A stretch of 64,000 nt of DNA, taken from positions 156,056-220,055 of the forward strand of contig NZ_NPDZ01000007.1 in assembly GCF_002811875.1 (NCBI RefSeq), given 5' to 3'. A program made the position numbers and the translations under genes. Below, one piece after another: positions 36,775 to 46,080 of this stretch (position 1 is the first letter of the stretch; every line of letters begins with the position of its first letter). This stretch comes from Leptospira perolatii. Lineage in GTDB: Bacteria > Spirochaetota > Leptospiria > Leptospirales > Leptospiraceae. The notes under the pieces are model-generated. The model searched no databases and was not told where the DNA came from. It worked only from the letters and a program-made list of their open reading frames with translations.

Positions 36775-38163
36775 ATGAATCGTATAGCCATATTTTGTGG
36801 TTTTATCTCTATCCTCCTGGTCTTTCCAGTACAGGCGGAAACAAAGAAATTAGAAGAAATACTTCAAATTCTTGCTCAAGAACATCCGGAATCGAGATCC
36901 TTAGCCGGGTTATCGCACGCGCATAAGTCCCATTCTGATGCGTCGGGGATTTTGCCTGATCCGAAGATCGGTTTCGCGTATCGCAATTTTCCGGTACGGA
37001 ACGGACCTTCGCTAAGTGATAAGGCCCCGGACACTCCGACGATGACCGGTATCGAGCTTTCTGTATCCCAGGAGTTTCCCTTTCCAGGGAAACTAGGAAC
37101 CGAAAAGAGAATCTCGAAGATCATGGAGAACGAAGCCAATCTTTCCTACTTGGTGGGAGTCAATCGCTTGTTAGGTGATTTTTTGATCAGACTGAATCGG
37201 ATCAAAAGAGCGGAAAAGAAAAGGCAGATCAACAATAGAATTGTAGAACTTTTAGGGGCACAGAGGTCCATTTCCGAATCTTATTATTCCTCCGGAGGGA
37301 TTCCACTTACCGGTGCCATCAAAGCATCGATTGCAAAGACCGAAGCGATGGAAAGAGAGACCGAGCTGGCTACAGTTCAGAGAGACTTGTCTGCTCAATT
37401 AAAATATTATGAAATTCCAAATCAATTGTCCGTATCGGAATTGAGTAATTTGGATCTAGATCGTTTTTTTGAGGAGAGCTTCCTCAAGTTGAACAATATA
37501 GCCGTTAATACTTCCGGTTATTCTATCGAAGAAACACCGGACTATAAGATTGGGATAGCAGAAGAAAAGAGGCTCACTGAGCAAGCAAAACTGGCCAAAT
37601 ACTCGATCGCTCCGCAAACTGAGGTCTTCTTTTCCTACATGAAGCGCAGGTCTCAGACATTTGCGATCGATAAAGGTCCGCTTCAGTACGGCCCGATGGA
37701 CGTGACTGAATACAGAGGAGATTTGTTTAGTTTTGGAGTCAATATGCGCGTTCCTGTTTGGTCCGCTTTGAACTGGAGTTCGGTTACTGGAGAGTCTGAG
37801 CATTTTGCGGCTGCGGGGAAAGATTCCGCGGAAAAAGTAAAAGCACAGATCTCTTCGGAGCTCCAGCGCAATCTAGAACTGCTCCGAGGAATTTCCAACC
37901 AGATACAAATCGTGGAAAAGAAATTGATTCCGGAAATGGAAAGGGCGGTACGAGTCAGTTCTACCCTATATGCTCCTGGAAAAGCAAGTATTCAGGATAC
38001 ATTAATGGCGCAAGCAGAGGTATGGAACGCAAAAATTCGCCTAGAAGATCTCAAAGAAAAGAAGAACGAAACGATAATCACTACGCTTAAATTGCTTAGT
38101 TTGATTTATGAGGCATCAGAAGTGCCGGCACACCAAAAACACGAAAATGGAGAACAAAAATGA
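36775..38163 (+). CDS. cusC: TolC/CusC-like outer-membrane efflux protein
   Basis: 462 residues with an N-terminal signal peptide (cleavage after VQA) and AAGGAG before the ATG. It has the outer-membrane efflux protein pattern, two long heptad-rich helical halves (KLEEILQILAQEHPE; LNRIKRAEKKRQINNRIVEL) ending in YAPGKASIQDTLMAQAEVW. It should form the outer-membrane channel for the pump encoded downstream. Overlaps the next gene by four bases. Confidence 0.88.
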   Translation: MNRIAIFCGFISILLVFPVQAETKKLEEILQILAQEHPESRSLAGLSHAHKSHSDASGILPDPKIGFAYRNFPVRNGPSLSDKAPDTPTMTGIELSVSQEFPFPGKLGTEKRISKIMENEANLSYLVGVNRLLGDFLIRLNRIKRAEKKRQINNRIVELLGAQRSISESYYSSGGIPLTGAIKASIAKTEAMERETELATVQRDLSAQLKYYEIPNQLSVSELSNLDLDRFFEESFLKLNNIAVNTSGYSIEETPDYKIGIAEEKRLTEQAKLAKYSIAPQTEVFFSYMKRRSQTFAIDKGPLQYGPMDVTEYRGDLFSFGVNMRVPVWSALNWSSVTGESEHFAAAGKDSAEKVKAQISSELQRNLELLRGISNQIQIVEKKLIPEMERAVRVSSTLYAPGKASIQDTLMAQAEVWNAKIRLEDLKEKKNETIITTLKLLSLIYEASEVPAHQKHENGEQK

Positions 38164-38606
38164 GAAAATTTTTAACTATATTTGCACTTTGTAATATTCT
38201 AACGATCCAAAACATGTTTGCTCATGAGGGAAAAGAAACTTTTGTACTTAGAGAAGTGGCGAGGATACACTCAGAGCTTTATGAAGGAAAGACTGGAAAA
38301 ATCGACACTGCAAAGCTAGTGCAATTGCTCAAGGGAGAAGCGGATCGCAAAAAGGATACAGAGTATTTTAAAAAGGCGATTCCTTTTGCGGAAAAATTGG
38401 GTTCTACTACGAACGAAGCTGAGAAAAGGGAGCTTTTTCACAAATTGTCTGTAGAGCTGATTCCAGTAGTTGGACACCACGATAAATCCGGAGTCTCTGT
38501 ATTTTATTGCCCTATGGCCAAGAAGAAGTGGATTGCCTTGGGCAAGGAAGTGCGCAACCCATACGATCCTAAAATGAAGCAATGCGGGGAAGTGGTCCAT
38601 GAATAG
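38160..38606 (+). CDS. DUF3347 periplasmic protein, probable metal-binding
   Basis: 148 residues with signal peptide (to about residue 21, NMFA-HEG). The middle is a helical DUF3347 domain. The C-terminal part ends FYCPMAKKKWIALGKEVRNPYDPKMKQCG, with His/Met/Cys residues seen in copper-binding variants of the family. DUF3347 proteins are repeatedly found in CusB fusions or next to CusB and are believed to pass metal to the pump. It overlaps the upstream and downstream genes. Confidence 0.82.
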   Translation: MRKFLTIFALCNILTIQNMFAHEGKETFVLREVARIHSELYEGKTGKIDTAKLVQLLKGEADRKKDTEYFKKAIPFAEKLGSTTNEAEKRELFHKLSVELIPVVGHHDKSGVSVFYCPMAKKKWIALGKEVRNPYDPKMKQCGEVVHE

Positions 38607-39723
38607 TCGGAGGGATTCTCGGATTCACTTTTGGATTTCGAGTTGGAATATGTTTAGGTCTACTCGAAGTCTCGTCCTGCTTCTTTTGCTTTTCTCTATT
38701 GCTCTAACGAGCTGCGGCAAAAAGAAGGATATTTACTACTGCCCAATGCATCCAACATACACCTCGGATCGTCCAGGAACATGCCCGATTTGTAATATGG
38801 ACCTGGTCAAAAAAGAAGAGGGTAGCGATCATTCTTCTCATTCTGTTCAGAGCATCGAGAGTTCTACGGGCCATGATTTTCACTCAGATCATGGACAGGG
38901 AGTGGACGAGAAAACTTCGGATACTCAGTCTCCAGAGATTATACTCTCCGAGGAAAAGCAGCAATCGATTGGAATTAAGACTGATCTGGTTGGTCACAGA
39001 AATCTGGTCAAAAAAATTAGCGCATATTCCAATGTGGCTTACGATCCGGAATTATTTGCTGCCTTGAACGAATACAAGGAAGCGATCCGTACTGTGGATT
39101 TGATTTCTTCTGACTCTGGTGCTTCGAATGTGGTAAGGAGCCTTCAATTAAGACTTCGTCAATTAGGTTTATCTACTGAACAAATAAGAGTATGGACCTC
39201 CGGACAAAGAGATCCATCTGAACTCATTCTAGGCGGAAAGTCTGGAAGGGCTCACATATATTCTCAGATTTATGAATCTGATTTTGCGATCGTGAAAGTT
39301 GGACTTCCTATTCGGTTTAAAACTGATGTTTATCCCGACAAAGAGTTTCAGGGTAAAATCAAGAGTATCGATGTGATTCTAGACAAGAATAGCCGTACAT
39401 TAAGACTTAGAAGCGAGGTTTCGGATCCGAAGCAACTTTTAAAGCCTCAAATGTTTGGAGAGTCCACGATCGAGGTGTCTCTGCCTTCTGTACTTTCTCT
39501 TCCTTCCTCGGCGATCTTAGACACTGGAAAGCAAAAGATCGCTTACGTTCAAACTGGACCGGATAGATTTAAGGCGGTTTCTATAAAAACCGGAAAGAAT
39601 ATTGATTCATGGACGGAAGTGGTCTCAGGCCTCGAAGAAGGTCAGAGAGTGGTGACCGAATCCACCTTCTTGATCGATTCGGAAGCGAAGATTCGTTTCG
39701 GATCCCAGGCACATAATCACTGA
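38599..39723 (+). CDS. cusB: CusB-like RND membrane fusion protein
   Basis: 374 residues, or about 357 from the ATG at 38650, which gives a tidier lipoprotein signal (LTSCG). After the signal comes a heavy-metal-binding domain (YYCPMHPTYTSDRPGTCPIC), a His-rich linker (DHSSHS to HSDHGQ), and the membrane-fusion core with SEEKQQSIGIKTDLVG and the beta-barrel part ending LEEGQRVVTESTFLID. It bridges the inner and outer membrane parts of the copper/silver pump. The HMBD matches that of the P-type ATPase upstream. Confidence 0.9.
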   Translation: MNSRRDSRIHFWISSWNMFRSTRSLVLLLLLFSIALTSCGKKKDIYYCPMHPTYTSDRPGTCPICNMDLVKKEEGSDHSSHSVQSIESSTGHDFHSDHGQGVDEKTSDTQSPEIILSEEKQQSIGIKTDLVGHRNLVKKISAYSNVAYDPELFAALNEYKEAIRTVDLISSDSGASNVVRSLQLRLRQLGLSTEQIRVWTSGQRDPSELILGGKSGRAHIYSQIYESDFAIVKVGLPIRFKTDVYPDKEFQGKIKSIDVILDKNSRTLRLRSEVSDPKQLLKPQMFGESTIEVSLPSVLSLPSSAILDTGKQKIAYVQTGPDRFKAVSIKTGKNIDSWTEVVSGLEEGQRVVTESTFLIDSEAKIRFGSQAHNH

Positions 39724-39745
39724 GTTCAAAAGGAATTAGAAAAAT

Positions 39746-42700
39746 ATGATTCGTTCCATCATTCGCTTTTCGGCCGAGAACAAATTCTTGGTAATTCTTA
39801 TGACGGTTATCGTTTTAGTGGCTTCGTACATCTCTATGAAGACGATTCCTTTGGATGCGATTCCGGATCTTTCGGATACTCAAGTAATCGTTTACTCTCG
39901 TTGGGACAGAAGTCCGGATATTATCGAGGACCAAGTGACTTACCCGATTGTCACATCTCTTTTGGGAGCTCCAAAGATTAAGGTGGTCCGGGGATTTTCG
40001 GATTTTGGTTTCTCTTACGTCTATGTCATCTTTCAGGATGGCACAGATATTTATTGGGCGAGATCTAGAGTCTTGGAATATCTCTCTAGAATACAGCCTT
40101 TATTACCCCAGGGCGTAAAGACCGAACTGGGACCCGACGCGAGCGCGGTCGGTTGGGTATTTCAATATGCATTAGTGGACACATCTGGGAATAATTCCTT
40201 AGCAGATCTCAGGACTTATCAGGATTTTCATCTTAGATATCTTTTAAACGCAGTACCCGGGGTATCCGAGGTCGCTGGAATAGGCGGATTCAAACGCCAA
40301 TATCAGATTACGATTCATCCAAATGCATTAAGATCTTATAATATAGGATTTGAAACGGTTATACAAAAAATCAGGGAAAGCAATCAAGAGACCGGCGGTA
40401 GACTGTTAGAAATCTCAGGAGCGGAATACATGGTTAGGGGAAGGGGATATCTTTCCTCCCTGCAGGATATTGAAAATATTCCTTTGGCAACAGATCTGAA
40501 TGGAACTCCGATCCTTTTGAGAAACGTAGCTTCTGTCCAGTTCGGACCTGATATTAGAAGGGGAATCGCAGACTTAGACGGAGAAGGAGATGTAGTCGGA
40601 GGGACCATTGTGATGAGACAGGGGGAGAACGCCTTGTCAGTCATAGATCGGGTCAAAGCTAAACTCGGCGAAATCAAAAGAAATCTGCCTACCGGAGCCG
40701 AAATAGTAACCACTTACGATAGGTCTGAACTGATCAATCATGCGATAACAAATCTAAAGTTTAAGCTGATCGAAGAAATGATCATCGTTTCCTGCGTGAT
40801 CCTGATTTTCCTCTGGCACTTTCCTTCCGCGATCATTCCGATCTTAACAATCCCGATTTCTGTAATCATAGCCTTTATTCCAATGAATTTATTGGATATT
40901 AACGCAAACATAATGTCTTTGGCGGGCATGGCAATATCGATCGGCGTCTTGGTCGATGGAGCAATTGTGGAGGTGGAAAATGCTTATAAGAAATTGGAAG
41001 AATGGGAGGCAGGCGGAAGAATAGGTAACTACCACGCGATTCGGCTTGAGGCGTTATTGGAAGTAGGTCCCTCGGTCTTTTTCTCTTTGCTCATCATAGC
41101 TGTGGCATTTTTTCCAATCTTTACACTCGTAGACCAAGAAGGAAGGCTTTTTCGTCCATTAGCTTTTTCTAAAAACATAGCGATGGCGGTTGCTGCATTG
41201 CTTGCAATTACCGTGGATCCAGCAGTACGGATGTTATTTACGAGAATGGAACCTTTCCGTTTGAAAAACGAAGTGGTCTCTAAAATCGCCACCACCTTGT
41301 TAGTCGGAAAATATTATCCTGAGGAAAAGCATCCTGTAAGTAAACTATTATTCAAATTGTATGAACCGGCCTGCCGTTGGGTTCTGCATCGACCAAAAAT
41401 GATTATCCTCTCCGCGGCATCTCTTGTGGTTCTATCGATCCCGGTGTATTTCAGCTTGGGTTCGGAATTTATGCCTCAACTTTATGAGGAATCATTTCTG
41501 TACATGCCAACGACATTGCCTGGAATTTCTGTCGCGGAAGCCGAGAAGTTGATGGTCGCGATGGATAAAAAACTAAAATCATTTCCGGAAGTAAAACGAG
41601 TCTTCGGAAAGTCCGGTAGATCCGATACCGCAACTGATTCTGCTCCATTCTCCATGATGGAAACAGTGGTACTCCTTAAGCCCAAGGACGAGTGGAGAAA
41701 AGGAGAGCGCTTCTATTCTAATTGGCCGAGAATCTTCCAACTGCCTTTTCTTCCGTTTGTTCCGGATAGGATCAGTAAAGAAGAACTCGTAGAAATCATG
41801 AATCGCGAAATGCAATTTCCGGGAGCTACCAATGCTTGGACCATGCCGATCAAAACTAGAATCGACATGCTGAGCACAGGGATGAGAACTCCGATTGGAA
41901 TCAAGATACTAGGTTCCTCGCTCGAGGAAATAGAGTCACTCGGGATCAAAATCGAATCTCTTCTGAAAGGTGACAAAGAAGTTAGAAGCGTATTTGCAGA
42001 AAGGACCGCAGGAGGATATTTTCTAGACCTGGAACTTAGAAGGGAAAGATTAGCAAGATATAATATTTCGATCGAAACCGCTCAACAGATTATTGTGGCC
42101 GCGATAGGAGGGGAACCAATCACCCAAACGATCGAAGGCAGAGAAAGATTTTCGGTGAACGTGCGTTATCCTCGAGAGCTCAGAGATTCTGTGGAAAAGA
42201 TAAAGTCAATTCTGGTACCGACCCAGGAATTTGGTCATATTCCGATCTCTGAAATCGCAGAAATCAAAACGAAAACCGGACCGTCAATGATACGAGATGA
42301 AAACGGATTCTTGGCTGGTTATGTTTATGTAGATCCATCGACCTCGGACATCGGAGGTTTTGTGGATAGGGCCAAGAAAGTAGTGTCAGACTCCATAGAT
42401 TTGCCGGCCGGGTATTCGATTGTTTGGAGTGGACAGTATGAGAATATGCTTCGAGTCCGCGATCGTATGAAATACATTTTACCGCTTACGATTTTTATTA
42501 TATTCCTACTCTTATATCTCAATACAAAATCGTATGCAAAAACCATAATAGTCCTTCTTGCTGTTCCATTTTCTCTGATAGGTGCGATCGTGTTGCTGTA
42601 TGTTTTAGGGTATCATATCTCCGTTGCGGTCTGGGTCGGAATGATTGCCTTGATGGGACTGGATGCGGAGACCGGAGTTTTTATGCTGCTTTATTTGGAT

Positions 42701-43168
42701 CTGGCGTATGAGGATGCGATCAAAAAAAGACGCAGCCTGAATCAGGAGGAGCTAATAGAAACGATTATACACGGTGCAGTGCATAGGATTCGACCTAAAA
42801 TAATGACCGTCTTAGCTGCGATGCTCGGGCTACTTCCAATCATGTGGTCAGATAGTACCGGCGCAGATGTAATGAAGAGAATTGCCGCGCCCATGGTGGG
42901 AGGTTTGTTCACGAGTTTTATTTTAGAGTTACTTGTGTATCCTCCGATTTACATGCTCTGGAAGCAGGGAAGGTTCAATTTTTTTAGATTTCCCCAAAGA
43001 AATACTGGGTCGTCCGCAACAGATTGGAAGGTTTACGGGTCCACAAGTATAGAAGAACCGAAAGGAGATTTTTATAATGAGGACAAGTCGCATGCGAATG
43101 ATGTAGGAGTTCCGAAAACTTCCGGAAAGGTAAAACGAAAACAATCGAAGAATATTGCTAAAATGTAA
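39746..43168 (+). CDS. cusA: CusA-like heavy-metal RND efflux transporter
   Basis: 1140 residues, the expected length for heavy-metal HME-RND pumps. Visible signatures are DTQVIVYSRWDRSPDIIEDQVTYPI, the porter-domain block GGFKRQYQITIHPN, and the two sets of membrane helices, including LLYLNTKSYAKTIIVLLAVPF and AIVEVENAYKKLEEW. Met-rich segments (LDINANIMSLAGMAISI, MSTGMRTPIGIKI) and the metal-site region agree with Cu(I)/Ag(I) export. It uses the proton gradient. RBS AAGGAA precedes the ATG. Confidence 0.93.
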   Translation: MIRSIIRFSAENKFLVILMTVIVLVASYISMKTIPLDAIPDLSDTQVIVYSRWDRSPDIIEDQVTYPIVTSLLGAPKIKVVRGFSDFGFSYVYVIFQDGTDIYWARSRVLEYLSRIQPLLPQGVKTELGPDASAVGWVFQYALVDTSGNNSLADLRTYQDFHLRYLLNAVPGVSEVAGIGGFKRQYQITIHPNALRSYNIGFETVIQKIRESNQETGGRLLEISGAEYMVRGRGYLSSLQDIENIPLATDLNGTPILLRNVASVQFGPDIRRGIADLDGEGDVVGGTIVMRQGENALSVIDRVKAKLGEIKRNLPTGAEIVTTYDRSELINHAITNLKFKLIEEMIIVSCVILIFLWHFPSAIIPILTIPISVIIAFIPMNLLDINANIMSLAGMAISIGVLVDGAIVEVENAYKKLEEWEAGGRIGNYHAIRLEALLEVGPSVFFSLLIIAVAFFPIFTLVDQEGRLFRPLAFSKNIAMAVAALLAITVDPAVRMLFTRMEPFRLKNEVVSKIATTLLVGKYYPEEKHPVSKLLFKLYEPACRWVLHRPKMIILSAASLVVLSIPVYFSLGSEFMPQLYEESFLYMPTTLPGISVAEAEKLMVAMDKKLKSFPEVKRVFGKSGRSDTATDSAPFSMMETVVLLKPKDEWRKGERFYSNWPRIFQLPFLPFVPDRISKEELVEIMNREMQFPGATNAWTMPIKTRIDMLSTGMRTPIGIKILGSSLEEIESLGIKIESLLKGDKEVRSVFAERTAGGYFLDLELRRERLARYNISIETAQQIIVAAIGGEPITQTIEGRERFSVNVRYPRELRDSVEKIKSILVPTQEFGHIPISEIAEIKTKTGPSMIRDENGFLAGYVYVDPSTSDIGGFVDRAKKVVSDSIDLPAGYSIVWSGQYENMLRVRDRMKYILPLTIFIIFLLLYLNTKSYAKTIIVLLAVPFSLIGAIVLLYVLGYHISVAVWVGMIALMGLDAETGVFMLLYLDLAYEDAIKKRRSLNQEELIETIIHGAVHRIRPKIMTVLAAMLGLLPIMWSDSTGADVMKRIAAPMVGGLFTSFILELLVYPPIYMLWKQGRFNFFRFPQRNTGSSATDWKVYGSTSIEEPKGDFYNEDKSHANDVGVPKTSGKVKRKQSKNIAKM

Positions 43169-43192
43169 ATTATGAAATTAGGGGGAAATGAA

Positions 43193-43465
43193 ATGATCCG
43201 AAAAGGTGGAACAGTATTTTTAGCGGGAATACTATTACTTTCGAGTATTTACTTATTTGCACAAGATGGAGGAAATAATCCTCCAGCCGGTGGTACCAGT
43301 GGCCAAGAAGGCCGCGGCGGAGAAAACGGACAACCCCCGAGACGTGATGGAGGAAGCGGACAACAAGGAGAGGGACGTGATCACCACCCGGGAGGAGGAG
43401 GTCACAGCGGAGGAAATCATGGCGGACATGGAGGTGGTCATGGCGGACACGGAGGTGGAAGATAA
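43193..43465 (+). CDS. Gly/His-rich exported peptide
   Basis: I start at the ATG with AGGGGG seven bases upstream, rather than the ATG at 43172. The 90 residues comprise a signal peptide (hydrophobic to about residue 22, ending in FAQ) and then a mature region of Gly-rich repeats, finishing with GGHGGGHGGHGGGR-type His-Gly repeats. Such peptides chelate Cu, Ni or Zn. Directly after cusA, it is likely to be part of the same operon. The high Gly content may give a false homology with unrelated Gly-rich proteins. Confidence 0.72.
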   Translation: MIRKGGTVFLAGILLLSSIYLFAQDGGNNPPAGGTSGQEGRGGENGQPPRRDGGSGQQGEGRDHHPGGGGHSGGNHGGHGGGHGGHGGGR

Positions 43466-43535
43466 TAAAAACTAGAATTACTAAATCTTAAAATTCCGGG
43501 GAGCGATGGAAACGTCCTTTTCTATTTCTCTGGTG

Positions 43536-44144
43536 TTACTTCTTAATTCCGAGGATCCCATAATGCCAAGGTTTTAATTGCCTAAGTTTCGGATTGGAAA
43601 TTTGAAATCCGGCATTTTCTATCCTATCCAGAAGTTCTTTAGGTTTCGGTCGAATTTCCATTTTGGGACCCCTCGGTGTATTAACATCATACATCCAGTG
43701 AATTGCTCCTAACTTTCCATTCGGTTTTAGAATTCTGTAAGATTCGCTTAGTATTTCCTCTGGTGATTCGTGATGTAAAATATTGAATAACATTACATAT
43801 TCCGCGCTGCTTTCGGGGAGTCCAGTTCCTTCTGCAATAAAATCACGAACCAGAAATTCGATATTCGTCAATCGCTCTTCCGAGGCCCTTTTGGAAGAAA
43901 ATTGTATCATCTCCTCATCAATATCCAATGCGAGAATCTTGCCTCCGATTTTTTTAGCAACGGGAAGCGTGAAGGTTCCGTAGCCCGAGCCGAATTCCAC
44001 CAAAAACGAGAGGTTCGAATCGATTTCCATTTTATCCAAGATGAGCTCTATGTCGAAAAGACTTTCCCAGTATCTGAATTCAGGCATTCCACTGTCTCGG
44101 ACCTTCATATCTAAATTCAAAAAACGCTTGAAATATTCTGTCAA
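43536..44144 (-). CDS. Class I SAM-dependent methyltransferase
   Basis: 202 residues with motif I VEFGSGYGTFTLPVAKK, motif II ILALDIDEEMI and a later YVMLFNILHHESPEEIL, giving a Rossmann-type methyltransferase. It has no membrane or DNA-binding features; the substrate is unknown. The TTG start at 44144 abuts the ArsR-type operator; an ATG at 44108 is an alternative. Its divergent placement next to an ArsR-rhodanese regulator suggests control by that protein and a role in metal(loid) or thiol metabolism, though I see no cysteine triad that would mark ArsM. Confidence 0.8.
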   Translation of the reverse strand: MTEYFKRFLNLDMKVRDSGMPEFRYWESLFDIELILDKMEIDSNLSFLVEFGSGYGTFTLPVAKKIGGKILALDIDEEMIQFSSKRASEERLTNIEFLVRDFIAEGTGLPESSAEYVMLFNILHHESPEEILSESYRILKPNGKLGAIHWMYDVNTPRGPKMEIRPKPKELLDRIENAGFQISNPKLRQLKPWHYGILGIKK

Positions 44145-44160
44145 TCAAATAAATGTTTGA
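44145..44160. promoter_or_regulatory. Candidate ArsR-family operator
   Basis: TCAAATAAATGTTTGA has perfect 5-base arms TCAAA/TTTGA around six bases, within an AT-rich stretch. This fits the TCAAxx-6-xTTGA style of ArsR/SmtB sites. It occupies the short gap between the divergent methyltransferase and the ArsR-rhodanese gene, so one dimer could control both. Confidence 0.5.
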
Positions 44161-44177
44161 ATATTAGACCGTTTGTG

Positions 44178-44843
44178 ATGAAAGGAAGAGAATACAAATC
44201 TTTAGTCTTTAAGGAATTATCCGGAATCGGAAAGGCTCTAGGGGACCCCAAGAGAATCGAAATACTCGATTTGATTAGCCAGGCATCCAAGAGTGTGGAG
44301 TCGATCGCTCAGGACTCGGGAGCAAGCGTTGCGACTGCCTCTCATCATTTACAGATCCTTAAGGAAGTTCACCTCGCAAGAAACCAGAAACTGGGAAAAT
44401 ACGTGTACTACGAAGCGAGCGAAGCCGGAGTCAGGCTATTAGATTGCCTTGGACAAATCGGTGAATCCTTGAGCGCGGAAATCGCTCTCGCGACTCGAAC
44501 TTTTTTTGAAGAGATAGATTCTTTAGAGGCATTCGATTACGAATCCCTGCAAAAAGAAGTTAGAGGCCGAAAGCTCATGCTCATCGATGTAAGGCCTTTG
44601 CACGAGTACGAGGTTGGACATTTTCCAGGAGCCATCTCTATTCCGCTCAAGGAGCTGGAAAAAAATTTGGAGAAGCTACCAAGAAGTAAACATGTTGTGG
44701 CCTATTGCAGAGGTAAATATTGCGTTCTATCCAAAGAGGCGGTGCAGATTCTCAGTAAGCACGGATTCAAAGCTAAAAGATTGGAAAAGGGAATTCTGGA
44801 GTTCAAGGCTGGGGGCCATAAACTCGAAATCGGGGGAAAATAG
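44178..44843 (+). CDS. ArsR-family repressor fused to a rhodanese domain
   Basis: About 221 residues from the ATG at 44178; a TTG at 44157 lies in the operator. The N-terminal ~95 residues are a winged-helix ArsR domain: GDPKRIEILDLISQ, SGASVATASHHLQILKE and KLGKYVYYEAS. The C-terminal ~110 residues are a rhodanese domain with active loop CRGKYC (Cys-Arg-Gly-Lys-Tyr-Cys), preceded by LMLIDVRPLHEYEVGHFPGA. The second Cys of the loop and the absence of ArsR metal-box cysteines suggest that it senses sulfane sulfur through the rhodanese loop (inference). It precedes the SQR-like gene by a few bases. Confidence 0.88.
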   Translation: MKGREYKSLVFKELSGIGKALGDPKRIEILDLISQASKSVESIAQDSGASVATASHHLQILKEVHLARNQKLGKYVYYEASEAGVRLLDCLGQIGESLSAEIALATRTFFEEIDSLEAFDYESLQKEVRGRKLMLIDVRPLHEYEVGHFPGAISIPLKELEKNLEKLPRSKHVVAYCRGKYCVLSKEAVQILSKHGFKAKRLEKGILEFKAGGHKLEIGGK

Positions 44844-44845
44844 AA

Positions 44846-46009
44846 ATGGCTAGAATAGTGATTGTTGGAGCAGGTATCGCAGGACTTTCCGCGGCGGATG
44901 AGTTGCGGAAAAATATATCTAAAAAACATGAAATAATAATATTAGAAAAGGAAAAAGAATACACGTTTCAACCATCCATTCCTTGGATATTAAACACTAG
45001 TCGTAATCCTATTCGGATCAAAAAGGCATACAAACGCTCCAGACTAAAGGGTGTGGTTTTCGAAAACAAGGAGGTAATGAGTATCGATTTTTTGGCGAAA
45101 ACCATTCGCACGGACAGAGGAGAGATTACCTATGACTACCTTGTGCTTACTCCTGGAGCCAAGTATGCACCTGAAAGACTCTCGGGATTCAAGGAATGCG
45201 CATCGAATCTCTATGATCCGATTCAAGCAGAAGAGATTTCTAAGAAAGCACTCGATTGGGGTGGAAAAAAAATAACAATACTTGTCGGAGCTCTTCCTTA
45301 CAAATGTCCCGCGGCTCCTTATGAGTCAGCGATGATATTGCAAGATTACATTTTTGAAAAGACCGGAAGGAAACCTAGGATTGAAATCATCACCCCTGAG
45401 AATTTGCCCATGCCGGTTGCCGGAGAAGAGATTGGCAGTAGTGTGGTTTCTCTTCTCGATTCGAAAGGAATCAAATTTTTTGGAAATTCCAAGGCACTTT
45501 CCATCGACCCATGGAGTCGACAGATCGTCTTCGAAAATTCAAAAAAGAAAGAATTCGATGTTCTTTTGGGAATACCGCCTCATGTGCTTCCTGAGTTCTT
45601 GCAGGGTAGCCCGATCCAAGGCGCGAACGGATGGATCGAGGTGGATGCGAAAACCCTCCATACGAAACTGAAGAATGTCTATGCCGGAGGAGACGTCGTA
45701 GGAATTCAAATCTCGAATGGAAGATTATTGCCTAAGGCGGGTGTTTTTGCAAGAGAGCAGGGAAGGATTATTGCAAAAAATATAATGCACTCTTTCTCCG
45801 GGGAATGGATCACGGATGAATTCAGGGGATTCGGTGCTTGCTTTTTGGAAACCGGAGGAGGAAAGGCCGGATTTGCAAGCGGTAAGTTTGTAGGCCCGAA
45901 TGTGATCGTAGAAATGAAAAAGCCTTCGATTTTTTGGCACTGGGCAAAAATGATTTTTGAAAAATGGTGGCTGTACAAATACTTTAAAGCCGGTCATTCT
46001 GGAGCTTAG
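44846..46009 (+). CDS. Sulfide:quinone-reductase-like FAD oxidoreductase
   Basis: 387 residues with FAD-binding GAGIAGLSAADEL at the N-terminus, a second nucleotide-binding stretch KITILVGALPYKCPAAPYE holding a conserved SQR-like Cys, and the late block NVYAGGDVVGIQ. A third active-site Cys of the SQR family is expected in the C-terminal third, where CFLETGG provides one. The C-terminus (FWHWAKMIFEKWWLYKYF) is amphipathic and would bind the membrane, as in quinone-reducing members. It probably oxidises sulfide or a related thiol species and feeds electrons to quinone. Co-transcribed with the ArsR-rhodanese gene. Confidence 0.85.
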   Translation: MARIVIVGAGIAGLSAADELRKNISKKHEIIILEKEKEYTFQPSIPWILNTSRNPIRIKKAYKRSRLKGVVFENKEVMSIDFLAKTIRTDRGEITYDYLVLTPGAKYAPERLSGFKECASNLYDPIQAEEISKKALDWGGKKITILVGALPYKCPAAPYESAMILQDYIFEKTGRKPRIEIITPENLPMPVAGEEIGSSVVSLLDSKGIKFFGNSKALSIDPWSRQIVFENSKKKEFDVLLGIPPHVLPEFLQGSPIQGANGWIEVDAKTLHTKLKNVYAGGDVVGIQISNGRLLPKAGVFAREQGRIIAKNIMHSFSGEWITDEFRGFGACFLETGGGKAGFASGKFVGPNVIVEMKKPSIFWHWAKMIFEKWWLYKYFKAGHSGA

Positions 46010-46080
46010 GTAGCAAAAATCTTAGACAGTGTTTCTTTCAAGCATCAGAAATGCGCTGATCTAACTAAGTAAGTTTCAGC

